Assembly (NCBI GenBank): GCA_020636645.1
Contig: JACJXO010000002.1
Span: 552,893 to 616,892, forward strand
Source of the DNA: Chitinophagales bacterium
GTDB lineage: Bacteria > Bacteroidota > Bacteroidia > Chitinophagales > BACL12
Length of the DNA stretch: 64,000 nucleotides
Reading direction: 5' to 3'
Shown here: one piece after another, positions 43,268-52,628 of the stretch
Layout of the letters: every line of letters begins with the position of its first letter
Position numbering within the stretch: position 1 is the stretch's first letter
Made by a program: the position numbers and the translations under genes
The notes under the pieces: generated by a model
The model's input: the letters and a program-made list of their open reading frames with translations, nothing else
The model's database searches: none
Told to the model about the DNA's origin: nothing

Positions 43268-43978
43268 TTTCCTTCTTTTTTTAGCCTGCAGGTTCAGCAT
43301 CTCCACCAGCACGGAAAATCCCATTGCAAAATATATATAGCCCTTGTCTATATGTTCACCCCAGCCTTCAATCAGCAGTGACACCCCGATCATGACCAGA
43401 AATGCAAGTGCCAGCATCTTGACCGTGGGGTGTTTATTCACGAAATCAGAAATGGGATCGGCGGCCCATAACATAATAAGCACGGCAATGACCACCGCAA
43501 TGATCATGACCAGTACTTCATCAGCCATTCCAACAGCAGTGATCACTGAATCCAGAGAAAAGACAATGTCGAGCAGCAGGATCTGAACGATCACCCCGTT
43601 AAAGGATGGCACCCTGACCGTTTTATGTTCTTCTTCTTCTCCTTCCAGCTTGCTGTGGATCTCTGTTGTTGCCTTGTATAGCAGGAATAATCCACCCAGC
43701 AGCAGTATCAGGTCACGGCCGCTGATACCTTTGCCCAGCACAGAGAACAGCTCTTTTTCCATACCCATGATCCAGCTGAGCGATAACAGCAGCAGCACTC
43801 TGGTGATCATAGCCAGTGCCAGACCCAGACGACGGGCTCTCTTTTGCTGTGAGGCAGGCAGCTTTCCAGACAGGATAGAAATGAAAATAATGTTGTCTAT
43901 GCCCAACACGATCTCCAGTACGGTCAGTGTAATAAGGGCCAGCCAGGCATCGGTTGTCAGGAATATGCTGAAATCCAT
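43256..43978 (-). CDS. TerC-family integral membrane protein
   Basis: 240 residues and seven predicted helices. TerC signature LEIVLGIDNIIFISIL near the N-terminus and the second conserved block LLDIVFSLDSVITAVG with acidic residues in the membrane. The family is linked to metal (manganese) export and tellurite resistance. The gene's stop TGA lies inside repeat array 2, and no hairpin terminator is seen. Confidence 0.88.
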   Translation of the reverse strand: MDFSIFLTTDAWLALITLTVLEIVLGIDNIIFISILSGKLPASQQKRARRLGLALAMITRVLLLLSLSWIMGMEKELFSVLGKGISGRDLILLLGGLFLLYKATTEIHSKLEGEEEEHKTVRVPSFNGVIVQILLLDIVFSLDSVITAVGMADEVLVMIIAVVIAVLIMLWAADPISDFVNKHPTVKMLALAFLVMIGVSLLIEGWGEHIDKGYIYFAMGFSVLVEMLNLQAKKRRKGSV

Positions 43979-44051
43979 GGTGATGTTTATTCGGTAAAAG
44001 TAGCATGTAAATCACCGAAGCCATTTTAGTTTTCAACTATTTTTACCGCAT

Positions 44052-45050
44052 ATGATCCGAAGGAAACAACGGTCGCCGCTGTCTAAGATATATATCGCCC
44101 TGGTGCTGGTAGGACTAACCCTGTCTTTCGGCACCGGAGGCTATATGCTTATTGAGCAATACAACTTCGTGGAAGCACTTTATATGACGGTCATTACCCT
44201 GGCAACCGTCGGCTTTCAGGAAGTGCACCCCCTCAGTGCTTCAGGCAGGGTATTCACCACCATCCTCATCCTGTTCAACCTGGGTATTTTTGCCTTTGTG
44301 ATCACCCAGATATCACGCTATTTCCTGGACGGAGAATTCGCCCGTACTTATAAAATCTACAAAATGAGAAACGCCATAGACAAACTGGAGAATCATACCA
44401 TTATATGCGGCTTTGGCAGAAATGGTCAGGAGGCAGTTCGCATCCTGGAAAGAAACAGGGAGCCGTTTGTGGTCATTGAACAGGACGAACAAATACTGGA
44501 AGATAAAAAATATGATGATCTGTTATATATTCGTGCAGATGCCACCCGTGATGAAGTGTTGCAGGAAGCCGGCATAGAGCGGGCCAAGGCCCTGATATCT
44601 GCTTTGCCCGATGACACACTCAATGTGTTTGTCATACTGACTGCCCGCAGCCTTAACACACAGGTTACCCTGATCAGCCGGGCTTCTGAAAATACTTCTG
44701 TTCGCAAACTGAAGAATGCCGGGGCAGATAATGTCATCATGCCGGATAAGATCGGTGGTGCACATATGGCCATGCTGGTTACCAACCCAGATATCGAAGA
44801 ATTCGTGGATATGATGGCCACCCATTCCGGCGATGACTTCCAGATCAGCGAACTGTATATAAACAGTTCAGTTCTCTTGCGTGAGCTGAACTGCTGGGAA
44901 CGTACAGGAGCCACATTACTGGGTTACAAAGACAGCAACCAGGAATTTCAACTGAACCCTTCTCCCGATACAACCGTTGAAGCCGGCAGCAGTATCATCG
45001 TAATGGGTTCCAAACATCAGATCAACCAATTGAAACATGCACTCCAGTAA
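44052..45050 (+). CDS. Potassium channel with TrkA-N/TrkA-C (RCK) domains, variant filter
   Basis: 332 residues. Two transmembrane helices flank the pore (residues 13-33 and 68-88). The filter is TVGFQE (52-57), where the usual TVGYGD has Tyr replaced by Phe and the second Gly by Gln. An RCK domain with NAD-type motif IICGFGRNGQEAVR follows, then TrkA-C. Proposed to conduct K+ under nucleotide control, as in MthK-like channels. The next gene overlaps by 14 bases. Confidence 0.85.
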   Translation: MIRRKQRSPLSKIYIALVLVGLTLSFGTGGYMLIEQYNFVEALYMTVITLATVGFQEVHPLSASGRVFTTILILFNLGIFAFVITQISRYFLDGEFARTYKIYKMRNAIDKLENHTIICGFGRNGQEAVRILERNREPFVVIEQDEQILEDKKYDDLLYIRADATRDEVLQEAGIERAKALISALPDDTLNVFVILTARSLNTQVTLISRASENTSVRKLKNAGADNVIMPDKIGGAHMAMLVTNPDIEEFVDMMATHSGDDFQISELYINSSVLLRELNCWERTGATLLGYKDSNQEFQLNPSPDTTVEAGSSIIVMGSKHQINQLKHALQ

Positions 45051-45492
45051 CACTACTTCAATCCTCCGAGAGGTCTATCTCGCAGAGATCGATAAATGCC
45101 TGAAGGAACTGGAACAGTATCCTTCTGACGCCAGCCTCTGGACACTTGCGCCAGGCACGCTCAACAGCGGGGGTAACCTGATCCTGCACCTGGCAGGCAA
45201 TCTGCTCCATTTTATTGGTCATACACTTGGTAACAGCGGCTATGTAAGAGACCGTGAACGGGAATTCGGTGCCAAAGACCTGAGCCGTGAACAGCTCAGA
45301 CAGGAACTGGTCGAAGCCCGTGAACAGGTAGATCGTGTACTCAACGGCCTGTATGATCAGCAGTTGGATGAGCCCTATCCGATCCGCGAATTCAAGGGTG
45401 GAAAGACCATCGGATATGTGCTGCAGGTATTTCTGGCACACTTCAGCTACCATTTGGGTCAGTTGAATTATCATCGGCGGATCACCACCTGA
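45037..45492 (+). CDS. DinB/DUF1572-like four-helix protein
   Basis: 151 residues, predicted four-helix bundle. Putative metal-ligand histidines occur in GGNLILHLAGNLLHFIGH and FLAHFSYHLGQLNYH, matching the DinB-like spacing. Members include metal-dependent thiol transferases, but most have no known role. It overlaps the channel gene by 14 bases, so expression is coupled. Confidence 0.78.
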   Translation: MHSSNTTSILREVYLAEIDKCLKELEQYPSDASLWTLAPGTLNSGGNLILHLAGNLLHFIGHTLGNSGYVRDREREFGAKDLSREQLRQELVEAREQVDRVLNGLYDQQLDEPYPIREFKGGKTIGYVLQVFLAHFSYHLGQLNYHRRITT

Positions 45493-45539
45493 ACAACCGT
45501 GACCGGGGTTTCACTGAATGTATTTACTTTGTACCTGCT

Positions 45540-46499
45540 ATGGCACAGGACGTTGTTTTAGGTATAGACATAGGTGGAACCGGGATCAAATTCGGGCTGG
45601 TAACCCGTAATGGAGAGATCCTGCATACCGATAAGGTCAAAACGAAGGGCTACCCCAAACCCGATCCCTTGCCTGAAGACCTGAAAAAACGCATTGCAGA
45701 ACCACTGAAAAAACTGGGTGCCAAAGTAGCTGGTGTAGGAATTGGCACCCCCAACGGCAATTACTTTGACGGAACCATAGACCAGGCTCCCAACCTCCCC
45801 TGGAAAGGCCTGGTGCCCATGAAGGCGCTGTTCAAAAAAACATTCCGCAAACCGGTTGCCCTGACCAACGACGCCAAAGCTGCCGCACTGGGTGAGATGT
45901 ATTTCGGTGCTGCGCAGGGATGCAGGAACTATTTGTTCATTACTCTGGGAACAGGGTTGGGCAGCGGGCAGGTGGTCAATGGCAAGCTGATATACGGGCA
46001 CGACAGCCTTGCCGGCGAACTCGGTCATGTGATCGTGTACCGGAATGGTCGCCTGTGCGGCTGTGGCCGCAAAGGTTGTATAGAACAATATGCCAGTGCT
46101 ACCGGTATTGTCAAAACCTATTATGAGTTGCTGCGCAACAAGAATGTTGACAGCTTCAGACTGAGTCTGGGCAATATGATCGATGCAGAAAAGATCTGCG
46201 CCCTGGCTCTCGAAGAAGATGAAATTGCCCTGGAGGCTTTCAGCCGCACAGGCTGGATCCTGGGTTTTCATCTGGCCAACTCGGTTTGCTATACCCGACC
46301 GGAAAAGATCTTTTTGTTCGGTGGCCTTGCTCAGGCCGGAGATCTGTTGTTTGAGCCTACTATCAGGAGTTTTGAAGACAACCTGATGAATATTTATCAG
46401 GATAAGATCGAGATCCTGCCAAGCGGCCTGAAGGAAAGTGAAGCCGCTATTCTGGGTGCTGCTTCCCTTATCTGGGGAGAGATGGAAGATGACTCCTGA
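45540..46499 (+). CDS. ROK-family sugar kinase, glucokinase-like
   Basis: Phosphorylates a hexose, probably glucose, at C6. 319 residues. ATP site GIDIGGTGIKFGLV; sugar-binding LTNDAKAAALGE, LGTGLGSGQVV and AGELGHVI; zinc cluster CGCGRKGCIEQYAS. Upstream of the GH92 mannosidase on the same strand (85 bases), which could suggest mannose use, but ROK specificity cannot be read here. Confidence 0.88.
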   Translation: MAQDVVLGIDIGGTGIKFGLVTRNGEILHTDKVKTKGYPKPDPLPEDLKKRIAEPLKKLGAKVAGVGIGTPNGNYFDGTIDQAPNLPWKGLVPMKALFKKTFRKPVALTNDAKAAALGEMYFGAAQGCRNYLFITLGTGLGSGQVVNGKLIYGHDSLAGELGHVIVYRNGRLCGCGRKGCIEQYASATGIVKTYYELLRNKNVDSFRLSLGNMIDAEKICALALEEDEIALEAFSRTGWILGFHLANSVCYTRPEKIFLFGGLAQAGDLLFEPTIRSFEDNLMNIYQDKIEILPSGLKESEAAILGAASLIWGEMEDDS

Positions 46500-46584
46500 G
46501 TGCCATTGACGAAAGTCTTTTTATTAACCGGCTTCTGGCCCTTATTTTGCTATATTCTCCTGCCAAATGGCGCTATCTATTCAT

Positions 46585-49518
46585 ATGAAAAAGATCCTCA
46601 CATTATGCAGCCTTTCCCTGCCCCTGGCAGTGATGGCTCAATTCACTCCTTTTGTCAATCCATTTATTGGCACCGGCGGACATGGCCACACCTATCCCGG
46701 CGCTTCCATGCCCTTTGGCATGGTGCAGCTAAGTCCTGATACCCGGCTGGAAGGTTGGGATGGTTGCAGCGGTTACCACTACAGCGATAACGTGATCTAT
46801 GGCTTCAGCCACACCCACCTCAGTGGTACCGGCATACCTGATTATTGTGATGTACTGCTCATGCCCACTGTGGGTGAGATGCAGTTCAACAACATGACAG
46901 GCAATGACCCAAAGACCGGTTACGCTTCTGCCTTCAGTCATGACAAGGAAAAAGCTTCGCCCGGTTACTACAGTGTGCTGCTGGAAGATGATAATATTCC
47001 GGTAGAACTGACCGTGACCAACCGGGTGGGCATGCACAAGTACAGTTTTCCTGCTTCTGATGAAGCCAACGTGATCCTGGACCTTCGCCATCGTGATAAA
47101 CTGCTGGATGGTACGTATATCCGGGTGGTCAGCGATACAAAAGTGGAAGGGCTGCGCAGATCCTCCTCCTGGGCAGAAGATCAGTGGTTGTATTTCGCCT
47201 TAGAGTTCTCTCAACCCTTCTCAGAGTCTGTGATTGATGATGATAAGGAGAAAAGGGTCATCGCCAATACCGGTGCAGTCTATGGCACTTCATTATATGC
47301 CGGATTTCGGTTTAAAAGCAATGGAAAAGAACCCTTGCTGGTGAAGGTATCTGTGTCTGCCGTATCTGCCGAAGGTGCCTGGAAAAACATGCAGGCCGAA
47401 GTGAGCGGATGGGATTTTAACGCAATGAGAAAAGCTGCAGATGATGCCTGGAATAAAGAGCTGTCTAAAATAGAAATAAGCACCAAAGACAAAGACGAGA
47501 AAACGATCTTCTACACTGCACTCTATCATTGTATGCTGGCACCTAACCTGTATATGGATGCCGACAGAAGATACCGCGGTATGGATGGTCAGATCCATAC
47601 AGCCGGTGGTTTCGATTACTATACCGTGTTTTCCCTCTGGGATACTTTCCGTGCCCTCCATCCGCTGCTGACCATCATTGATCAGAAACGAACCAACGAT
47701 TTCATCAACACTTTCATCAAACAATACGAACAAAGCGGATACCTGCCTGTCTGGGAACTGGCCGGCAATGAGACCAACTGTATGATCGGGGTGCATTCCA
47801 TCAGTGTAATAGCAGACGCTGCCGTAAAGGGTATTCTGGGCTATGATACGGAGAAAGCATATATGGCCATGCAACAAGCTACGAAGACCAATGAATATGG
47901 CTGGAGACAGTACAGAGATATTGGTATGATTGAAAGCAACAATGCAGCTGAATCCGTTAGCCGTACACTGGAATATGCTTATGACGACTGGTGCATCAGC
48001 CAGATGGGCCAGGTACTGAGTCATGATGACTACTTCACTTTCTATCGTCGGTCCATGAACTGGATCAACCTGTTCGATGGCACTTTCATCAGACCCCGCA
48101 CCAATGGCTACTGGTATGAACCATTCGATCCGTTCGAAGTGAACTTCAACTATACAGAAGCCAATGCCTGGCAGTATAACTTCTTTGCACCACACGATCT
48201 GGGCTTGTTGCTGCCCCAAAATGATCAGCGAAGCCTGGATGCATCACGCAAGCGGCTGGATGATCTCTTCACCGCTCCATCGGTAACCAGTGGCAGAGAA
48301 CAGGCAGACATTACCGGGCTGATCGGGCAATATGCACATGGCAATGAACCCAGCCACAACTTTGCCTATCTCTTCAACTTCGTGCAACAACCGGAAAAGA
48401 CCCAGTATTACGTGGACCGCATCAAGCGTGAATTCTATACCAACGCACCAGACGGGCTGGTAGGCAATGAAGACTGCGGACAAATGAGTGCATGGTATGT
48501 CCTGAGCTCACTCGGATTCTATCCAGTTTGTCCCGGAGATCCTGTGTACAGCATAGGCAGCCCCAGCTTTCCGGAAGCTACCATCCACCTCGAAAACGGA
48601 AAGTCATTTCATATTACTGCCGATAAGGCAGGGGGAGATAACATATATGTACAATCTGCCACTATCAACGGTCAACAGCAGATGCTGCCGAATATAAGTC
48701 ACCGGGCAATCATAGAAGGCAGCACCCTTGGCATGGTCATGAGCAATAATGCCAGCACCGGCTTCAGCGGCGACACAAGCACCGCCCGCAAAAGACTGAT
48801 GCCACAACCTCCGCTCATTCATGTGGACTCTCCCGTATTTACAGACTCTGTGGTGGTTACCATAACTCAGTTTGATACAACAGATAATCTGGTATATCAG
48901 ACCCACGGTGATGTACCCCTCATCAAACCGATCAACTATACCGGTCCGCTCGTATTCCATAATGACGTGATGGTAAAAGCGATCAGCAAGACCCGTACCG
49001 GCGATGCCGGATATGTATCGACCGCCATCCTCAAAAAGATCCCGGAAAATTTCCATATCACTTACCAGACGGCTTACGATAACCAATATACTGCCGGTGG
49101 TGATCTGGCACTGATAGACGGTCAGCGGGGCGGAAAGGATTTCCGGATGGGCAAATGGCAGGGATGGCAGGGCCGCGATATGCAGGTGCTGATAGACCTG
49201 GGCGAAGAGCGAAGTATCAGTGAAGTAGGTGCCGGTTTCCTCCAGGATATCCGTGCCTGGATCTGGCTGCCCACCACACTCGAAGTATTTGTAAGTACCG
49301 ACGCTGTACAATTCAGCCAGGGCGCCATGACCAGACACACGGTCACTTCCACCGACTATGATTCGCAAACCACCGAAAACCTCAAAGTATCTTTTGAGAC
49401 ACCACTTACCGGACGGTATGTGATGATCACAGCAAGAAACGCAGGAACCATACCATCCTGGCATCCGGGTGCCGGTGGTCAAAGCTGGATCTTCTGTGAT
49501 GAGATCTGGGTGAAGTAA
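46585..49518 (+). CDS. GH92 alpha-mannosidase, secreted, with F5/8-type C-terminal module
   Basis: Calcium-dependent exo-alpha-1,2-type mannosidase, 977 residues. Signal peptide MKKILTLCSLSLPLAVMAQ supports ATG 46585 over ATG 46567. N-terminal GH92 beta-sandwich (NPFIGTGGHGHTYPGASMPFG), catalytic (alpha/alpha)6 part (VFSLWDTFRALHPLL, WELAGNETNCMIG, NEDCGQMSAWYVLSSLGFYPV). After about residue 745 come a chitobiase-like sandwich and a discoidin-like domain. No SusC/SusD neighbours. The C-terminal modules suggest glycan attachment (inference). Confidence 0.93.
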   Translation: MKKILTLCSLSLPLAVMAQFTPFVNPFIGTGGHGHTYPGASMPFGMVQLSPDTRLEGWDGCSGYHYSDNVIYGFSHTHLSGTGIPDYCDVLLMPTVGEMQFNNMTGNDPKTGYASAFSHDKEKASPGYYSVLLEDDNIPVELTVTNRVGMHKYSFPASDEANVILDLRHRDKLLDGTYIRVVSDTKVEGLRRSSSWAEDQWLYFALEFSQPFSESVIDDDKEKRVIANTGAVYGTSLYAGFRFKSNGKEPLLVKVSVSAVSAEGAWKNMQAEVSGWDFNAMRKAADDAWNKELSKIEISTKDKDEKTIFYTALYHCMLAPNLYMDADRRYRGMDGQIHTAGGFDYYTVFSLWDTFRALHPLLTIIDQKRTNDFINTFIKQYEQSGYLPVWELAGNETNCMIGVHSISVIADAAVKGILGYDTEKAYMAMQQATKTNEYGWRQYRDIGMIESNNAAESVSRTLEYAYDDWCISQMGQVLSHDDYFTFYRRSMNWINLFDGTFIRPRTNGYWYEPFDPFEVNFNYTEANAWQYNFFAPHDLGLLLPQNDQRSLDASRKRLDDLFTAPSVTSGREQADITGLIGQYAHGNEPSHNFAYLFNFVQQPEKTQYYVDRIKREFYTNAPDGLVGNEDCGQMSAWYVLSSLGFYPVCPGDPVYSIGSPSFPEATIHLENGKSFHITADKAGGDNIYVQSATINGQQQMLPNISHRAIIEGSTLGMVMSNNASTGFSGDTSTARKRLMPQPPLIHVDSPVFTDSVVVTITQFDTTDNLVYQTHGDVPLIKPINYTGPLVFHNDVMVKAISKTRTGDAGYVSTAILKKIPENFHITYQTAYDNQYTAGGDLALIDGQRGGKDFRMGKWQGWQGRDMQVLIDLGEERSISEVGAGFLQDIRAWIWLPTTLEVFVSTDAVQFSQGAMTRHTVTSTDYDSQTTENLKVSFETPLTGRYVMITARNAGTIPSWHPGAGGQSWIFCDEIWVK

Positions 49519-49539
49519 CTGCAATTGCTGAACTGAATT

Positions 49540-49590
49540 AAGCGAAAAGTGTGGCTGATATCTGTCCACACTTTTCGCTTTTATTATTTT
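49540..49590 (+). terminator. Intrinsic terminator of the GH92 gene
   Basis: Perfect 15-bp stem AAGCGAAAAGTGTGG and complement, 11-base loop, then TTATTATTTT. It ends 6 bases before the next start codon, so the T tract must also serve as promoter region of the next gene. Confidence 0.85.
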
Positions 49591-49596
49591 AGCGTC

Positions 49597-50739
49597 ATGA
49601 AAATGCTTACATGGATTTGTGCAGTTGGAATGTCGCTGTCACTGCAAGCGCAAAACATTTTTGGCACCTGGCAAAACACTGCTTACCAGATGCAATACAC
49701 CTTTACCCAGGAAGGAACCTATCAGTTCAGCAGTACTCAATTTGGTCAGGCATCAGGCAACTACCTGTTACAGGGCGGCTACCTGTATCTCTATGACGCC
49801 AACAATAATCCAAGTGTGCAGTATTACCTGTCTGGCATTACAGCGCAACAACTCCATCTCTCTGATGTGAATCAGGTGCAGTTTACGCTTGACAGGGTTG
49901 GAGTTGCTCCTGAAGTAAAGGGAATGGAAGCGTTCAGCAAAAGCAAATATCCCAGGGTACTTGCTGGCAGCGGCAAACAACAGATCATTGAAGCAGATGC
50001 ACGTCTGTATGCCGCAGCTATTTCATTTCTGGTACAAACCAACATACCTGAAATTGATTACAAAAAAATAGAATCTGCTCTGATAAAAGATTTCAAGACA
50101 GATGCAGCATCTACCATGACCGATCTGCAGGCACTGCGAAGCGGTATGGAATATATCTTCACCCTGCATGATCCGGTCGAGATCGGATTGGTCAGGCAAC
50201 AGATCCTGGGTAATATCTATTGGATGAGTGTGGTCAATAAGCACGCCAGTGTGTATTGGGATGTGACCGATAGCTACACCGATGTGATCGCATTTGATGA
50301 GACCAATAAACTGGTACTGACACAGAAAGATCTGGATGATTACCTGGACTACCTGTCACTGGCCTACCAGAATTACGGCCAGCAACTAACTGCTGCCATG
50401 CGCAGTGAACTGGCACAACAAATGGTCAGCAATTTTGCTGCCTTCAGGCTGGAAGACAAACAACTTCTGGCCTGTGGTTCGCTGCTGAAAGACAATCTGG
50501 TGGCGCAGATGAATGCCATGAGCAGCCGTGAACAACAACAGTTTCAGCAACACCTGCAGCAACAACCTCCGTCAGTTGACTGGTCAGGTGCCGACATGGA
50601 TGCAGACATGGTCAAATTCTTGATGGAAATGAATAATATGTCGCATGTGTCCATGATGAACGTGATCGAAAACATGGGTGGCGGCGATGACTACTGGGAA
50701 CTGAAACAGACCGACGATTACGGGAATATCATCTGGTGA
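49597..50739 (+). CDS. Secreted protein with lipocalin-like N-terminal domain, otherwise unknown
   Basis: 380 residues. Signal peptide MLTWICAVGMSLSLQAQ. Residues about 20-105 look like a lipocalin-type barrel (FGTWQNTAYQMQYTF, SGNYLLQGGYLYLYD, VQFTLDRVG). The remaining 275 residues are helical with no recognised family, including a Gln-rich stretch (EQQQFQQHLQQQPP) and a Met/Asp-rich end (MDADMVKFLMEMNNMSHVSMMN) before YWELKQTDDYGNIIW. ATG 49597 gives the signal peptide; earlier in-frame starts fall in the terminator. Confidence 0.7.
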   Translation: MKMLTWICAVGMSLSLQAQNIFGTWQNTAYQMQYTFTQEGTYQFSSTQFGQASGNYLLQGGYLYLYDANNNPSVQYYLSGITAQQLHLSDVNQVQFTLDRVGVAPEVKGMEAFSKSKYPRVLAGSGKQQIIEADARLYAAAISFLVQTNIPEIDYKKIESALIKDFKTDAASTMTDLQALRSGMEYIFTLHDPVEIGLVRQQILGNIYWMSVVNKHASVYWDVTDSYTDVIAFDETNKLVLTQKDLDDYLDYLSLAYQNYGQQLTAAMRSELAQQMVSNFAAFRLEDKQLLACGSLLKDNLVAQMNAMSSREQQQFQQHLQQQPPSVDWSGADMDADMVKFLMEMNNMSHVSMMNVIENMGGGDDYWELKQTDDYGNIIW

Positions 50740-50856
50740 TGGTAAATCGAAAAACGGAATTCGGAAAAACATGAGTTGGCAGTTCGCTCCGGATGGAGCT
50801 GGCAGTTGACAGTTGGCAAAGAAAAATGGAAGCGATCTTTACCAGTTGATCATTCA
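50740..50856. other. Degenerate GTTGGCAGT repeats in the intergenic region
   Basis: Contains TGAGTTGGCAGT (50772-50783), a close second copy GAGCTGGCAGTTGACAGTTGGC, and a small GCTCC-GGAT-GGAGC hairpin. The first 12-mer occurs again at 56906-56917. No gene. Confidence 0.5.
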
Positions 50857-50940
50857 ACTCCTCACTCCTCACTCCTCACTCCTCACTCCTCACTCCTCAC
50901 TCCTCACTCCTCACTGCCGAAGGCTCACACTCCTACTCCA
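50857..50940. repeat. ACTCCTC heptamer array 3
   Basis: Eight perfect head-to-tail copies of ACTCCTC (50857-50912) plus ACT, then a short break and more CACTCC-like sequence. The right end contains the stop codon of the ABC-F gene (50925-50927) and codes its last residues, GVGV. Confidence 0.95.
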
Positions 50941-52559
50941 TACATCTCTTCCCTCTGCAGGTGAATACGCTCGTCGTTGAGGTATTCATCAAAGGTCATG
51001 AGCTTGTCTATGATGCCGGAAGGTGTCAGTTCGATCACACGATTGGCAACCGTCTGCATGAAGGTATGGTCATGTGAGCTCAGCAGCACTACCCCGGGAA
51101 ATTCTGCCACATTCTCGTTGAATGCCTGAATACTTTCCAGGTCCAGGTGGTTGGTGGGTTCATCGAGCATCAGCAGGTTGGGGTTCTGCAGCATCATTCG
51201 GCTGATCATACAGCGCACTTTCTCACCACCGCTCAGCACGTTGGTCATCTTCATGACATCATCGCCGCTGAATAACATCTTACCTAAATATCCTCGCAGG
51301 AACTGCTCATCTGCATCTTCCACATTGGCTGGTACAAACTGCGCAAGCCAGTCCATCAGGGTCATGCCTTTGGTGAAGAAGGCTGCATTGTCGTTGGGCA
51401 GATAGGCAGAGGTGATGGTAGTACCCCATTCTATCTGTCCGCTGTCAGCCTGACGATTATTATTCAGCATCTCAAAAAGGGCTGTAACTGCCAGGTGATC
51501 CTTGCTGAATACAGCTATTTTATCATTGCGTTCTACGGTAAAAGTGCAGTTGCTGAACAAGCTGCGTCCATCATTGGAGGCACTCAGGTTGGTGACCTTC
51601 AGCACCTGGTTGCCCACTTCGCGGTCTGGGCGGAAGATGATTCCAGGATACTTTCTGTTGGATGGTGTGATCTCTTCAATGACCAGTTTCTCCAGTGCTT
51701 TTTTCCGGCTGGTAGCCTGGCGGCTTTTGGAAGCATTGGCAGAGAACCGGGCGATGAACTCCTGGAGTTCCTTCCGCTTCTCTTCCATCTTCTTGTTCTT
51801 GTCAGACATCTGTCGGGCGGCCAGTTTACTGGTCTCGTACCAGAAGGTATAGTTACCGGTATGGATCTGGATCTTGCTGCGATCCACATCAGCCACATGG
51901 GTACAGACCGCATCGAGGAAGTGACGGTCGTGAGACACCACTATGACGATGTTCTCATAATCTGCCAGAAAATCTTCCAGCCAGGCGATGGTCTCTACGT
52001 CCAGATCGTTGGTGGGTTCATCCAGCAGCAGCACATCCGGATTTCCGAACAGTGCCTGAGCCAGGAGTACCCGTACTTTCATGCTTCCCGGAATGTCTTT
52101 CATCTGCATCTCATGCAAACTTTCTTCCACACCCAGTGATCCCAGCAAGGTTGCGGCATCACTTTCTGCGGTGTATCCTCCCATCTCTCCGAACTCAGCT
52201 TCCAGGTGGGCTGCCTGTAGTCCATCCTCTTCAGAGAAATCGGGCTTGGCATAGATGGCATCGCGTTCTTCCATCACCTTCCACAGCTGACTGTGTCCCA
52301 TCATGACCGTTTGCAATACGGCATAGTCATTGAACACAGAATGGTCCTGACGCAGCACAGCCATGCGTTCGCCGGGAGTGATCTCCACGTTGCCTTTATT
52401 CGGTTCGATCTCACCTGAAAGGATCTTGAGGAAGGTGGACTTGCCCGCACCGTTGGCGCCTATCACGCCATAGCAGTTGCCTTTGGTAAAACTGATGTTG
52501 ACCTCATCAAACAACACACGTTTGCCGTAAGAGAGGGTGATATTTCTTGCACTGATCAT
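50925..52559 (-). CDS. ABC-F family ribosome-associated ATPase with degenerate second P-loop
   Basis: Cytoplasmic twin-ATPase of the type that acts on stalled ribosomes; no membrane domain. 544 residues. First domain: Walker A GANGAGKST, signature in the SMKVRVLLAQALF region, Walker B LLLDEPTNDLD. Linker rich in Lys/Arg/Glu. Second domain: the P-loop position reads AVFSKDHLAVTAL, lacking the GxxGxGKS pattern, but it keeps LSGGEKVR and LLMLDEPTNHLD. The last four residues come from repeat array 3. YbiT-like by overall layout. Confidence 0.9.
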   Translation of the reverse strand: MISARNITLSYGKRVLFDEVNISFTKGNCYGVIGANGAGKSTFLKILSGEIEPNKGNVEITPGERMAVLRQDHSVFNDYAVLQTVMMGHSQLWKVMEERDAIYAKPDFSEEDGLQAAHLEAEFGEMGGYTAESDAATLLGSLGVEESLHEMQMKDIPGSMKVRVLLAQALFGNPDVLLLDEPTNDLDVETIAWLEDFLADYENIVIVVSHDRHFLDAVCTHVADVDRSKIQIHTGNYTFWYETSKLAARQMSDKNKKMEEKRKELQEFIARFSANASKSRQATSRKKALEKLVIEEITPSNRKYPGIIFRPDREVGNQVLKVTNLSASNDGRSLFSNCTFTVERNDKIAVFSKDHLAVTALFEMLNNNRQADSGQIEWGTTITSAYLPNDNAAFFTKGMTLMDWLAQFVPANVEDADEQFLRGYLGKMLFSGDDVMKMTNVLSGGEKVRCMISRMMLQNPNLLMLDEPTNHLDLESIQAFNENVAEFPGVVLLSSHDHTFMQTVANRVIELTPSGIIDKLMTFDEYLNDERIHLQREEMYGVGV

Positions 52560-52572
52560 GATGGTACTTCTT

Positions 52573-52604
52573 GAAAATAGAAACGCTGCAAGACTGCAGC
52601 GTTT
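52573..52604 (-). terminator. Intrinsic terminator after tsf
   Basis: Minus strand: AAACGCTGCA-GTCT-TGCAGCGTTT followed by CTATTTTC. Ends the rplM-rpsI-rpsB-tsf unit. Confidence 0.8.
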
Positions 52605-52628
52605 CTGAATGATTGTTCTGCATGCGCA

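Noticed and set aside
47293..49569. Two long open frames antisense to the GH92 gene
   Set aside because: Both overlap conserved GH92 coding sequence and look like codon-usage shadows.
50857..50940. CRISPR array
   Set aside because: Units are 7 bases with no spacers and no cas genes nearby; it is a simple tandem repeat.
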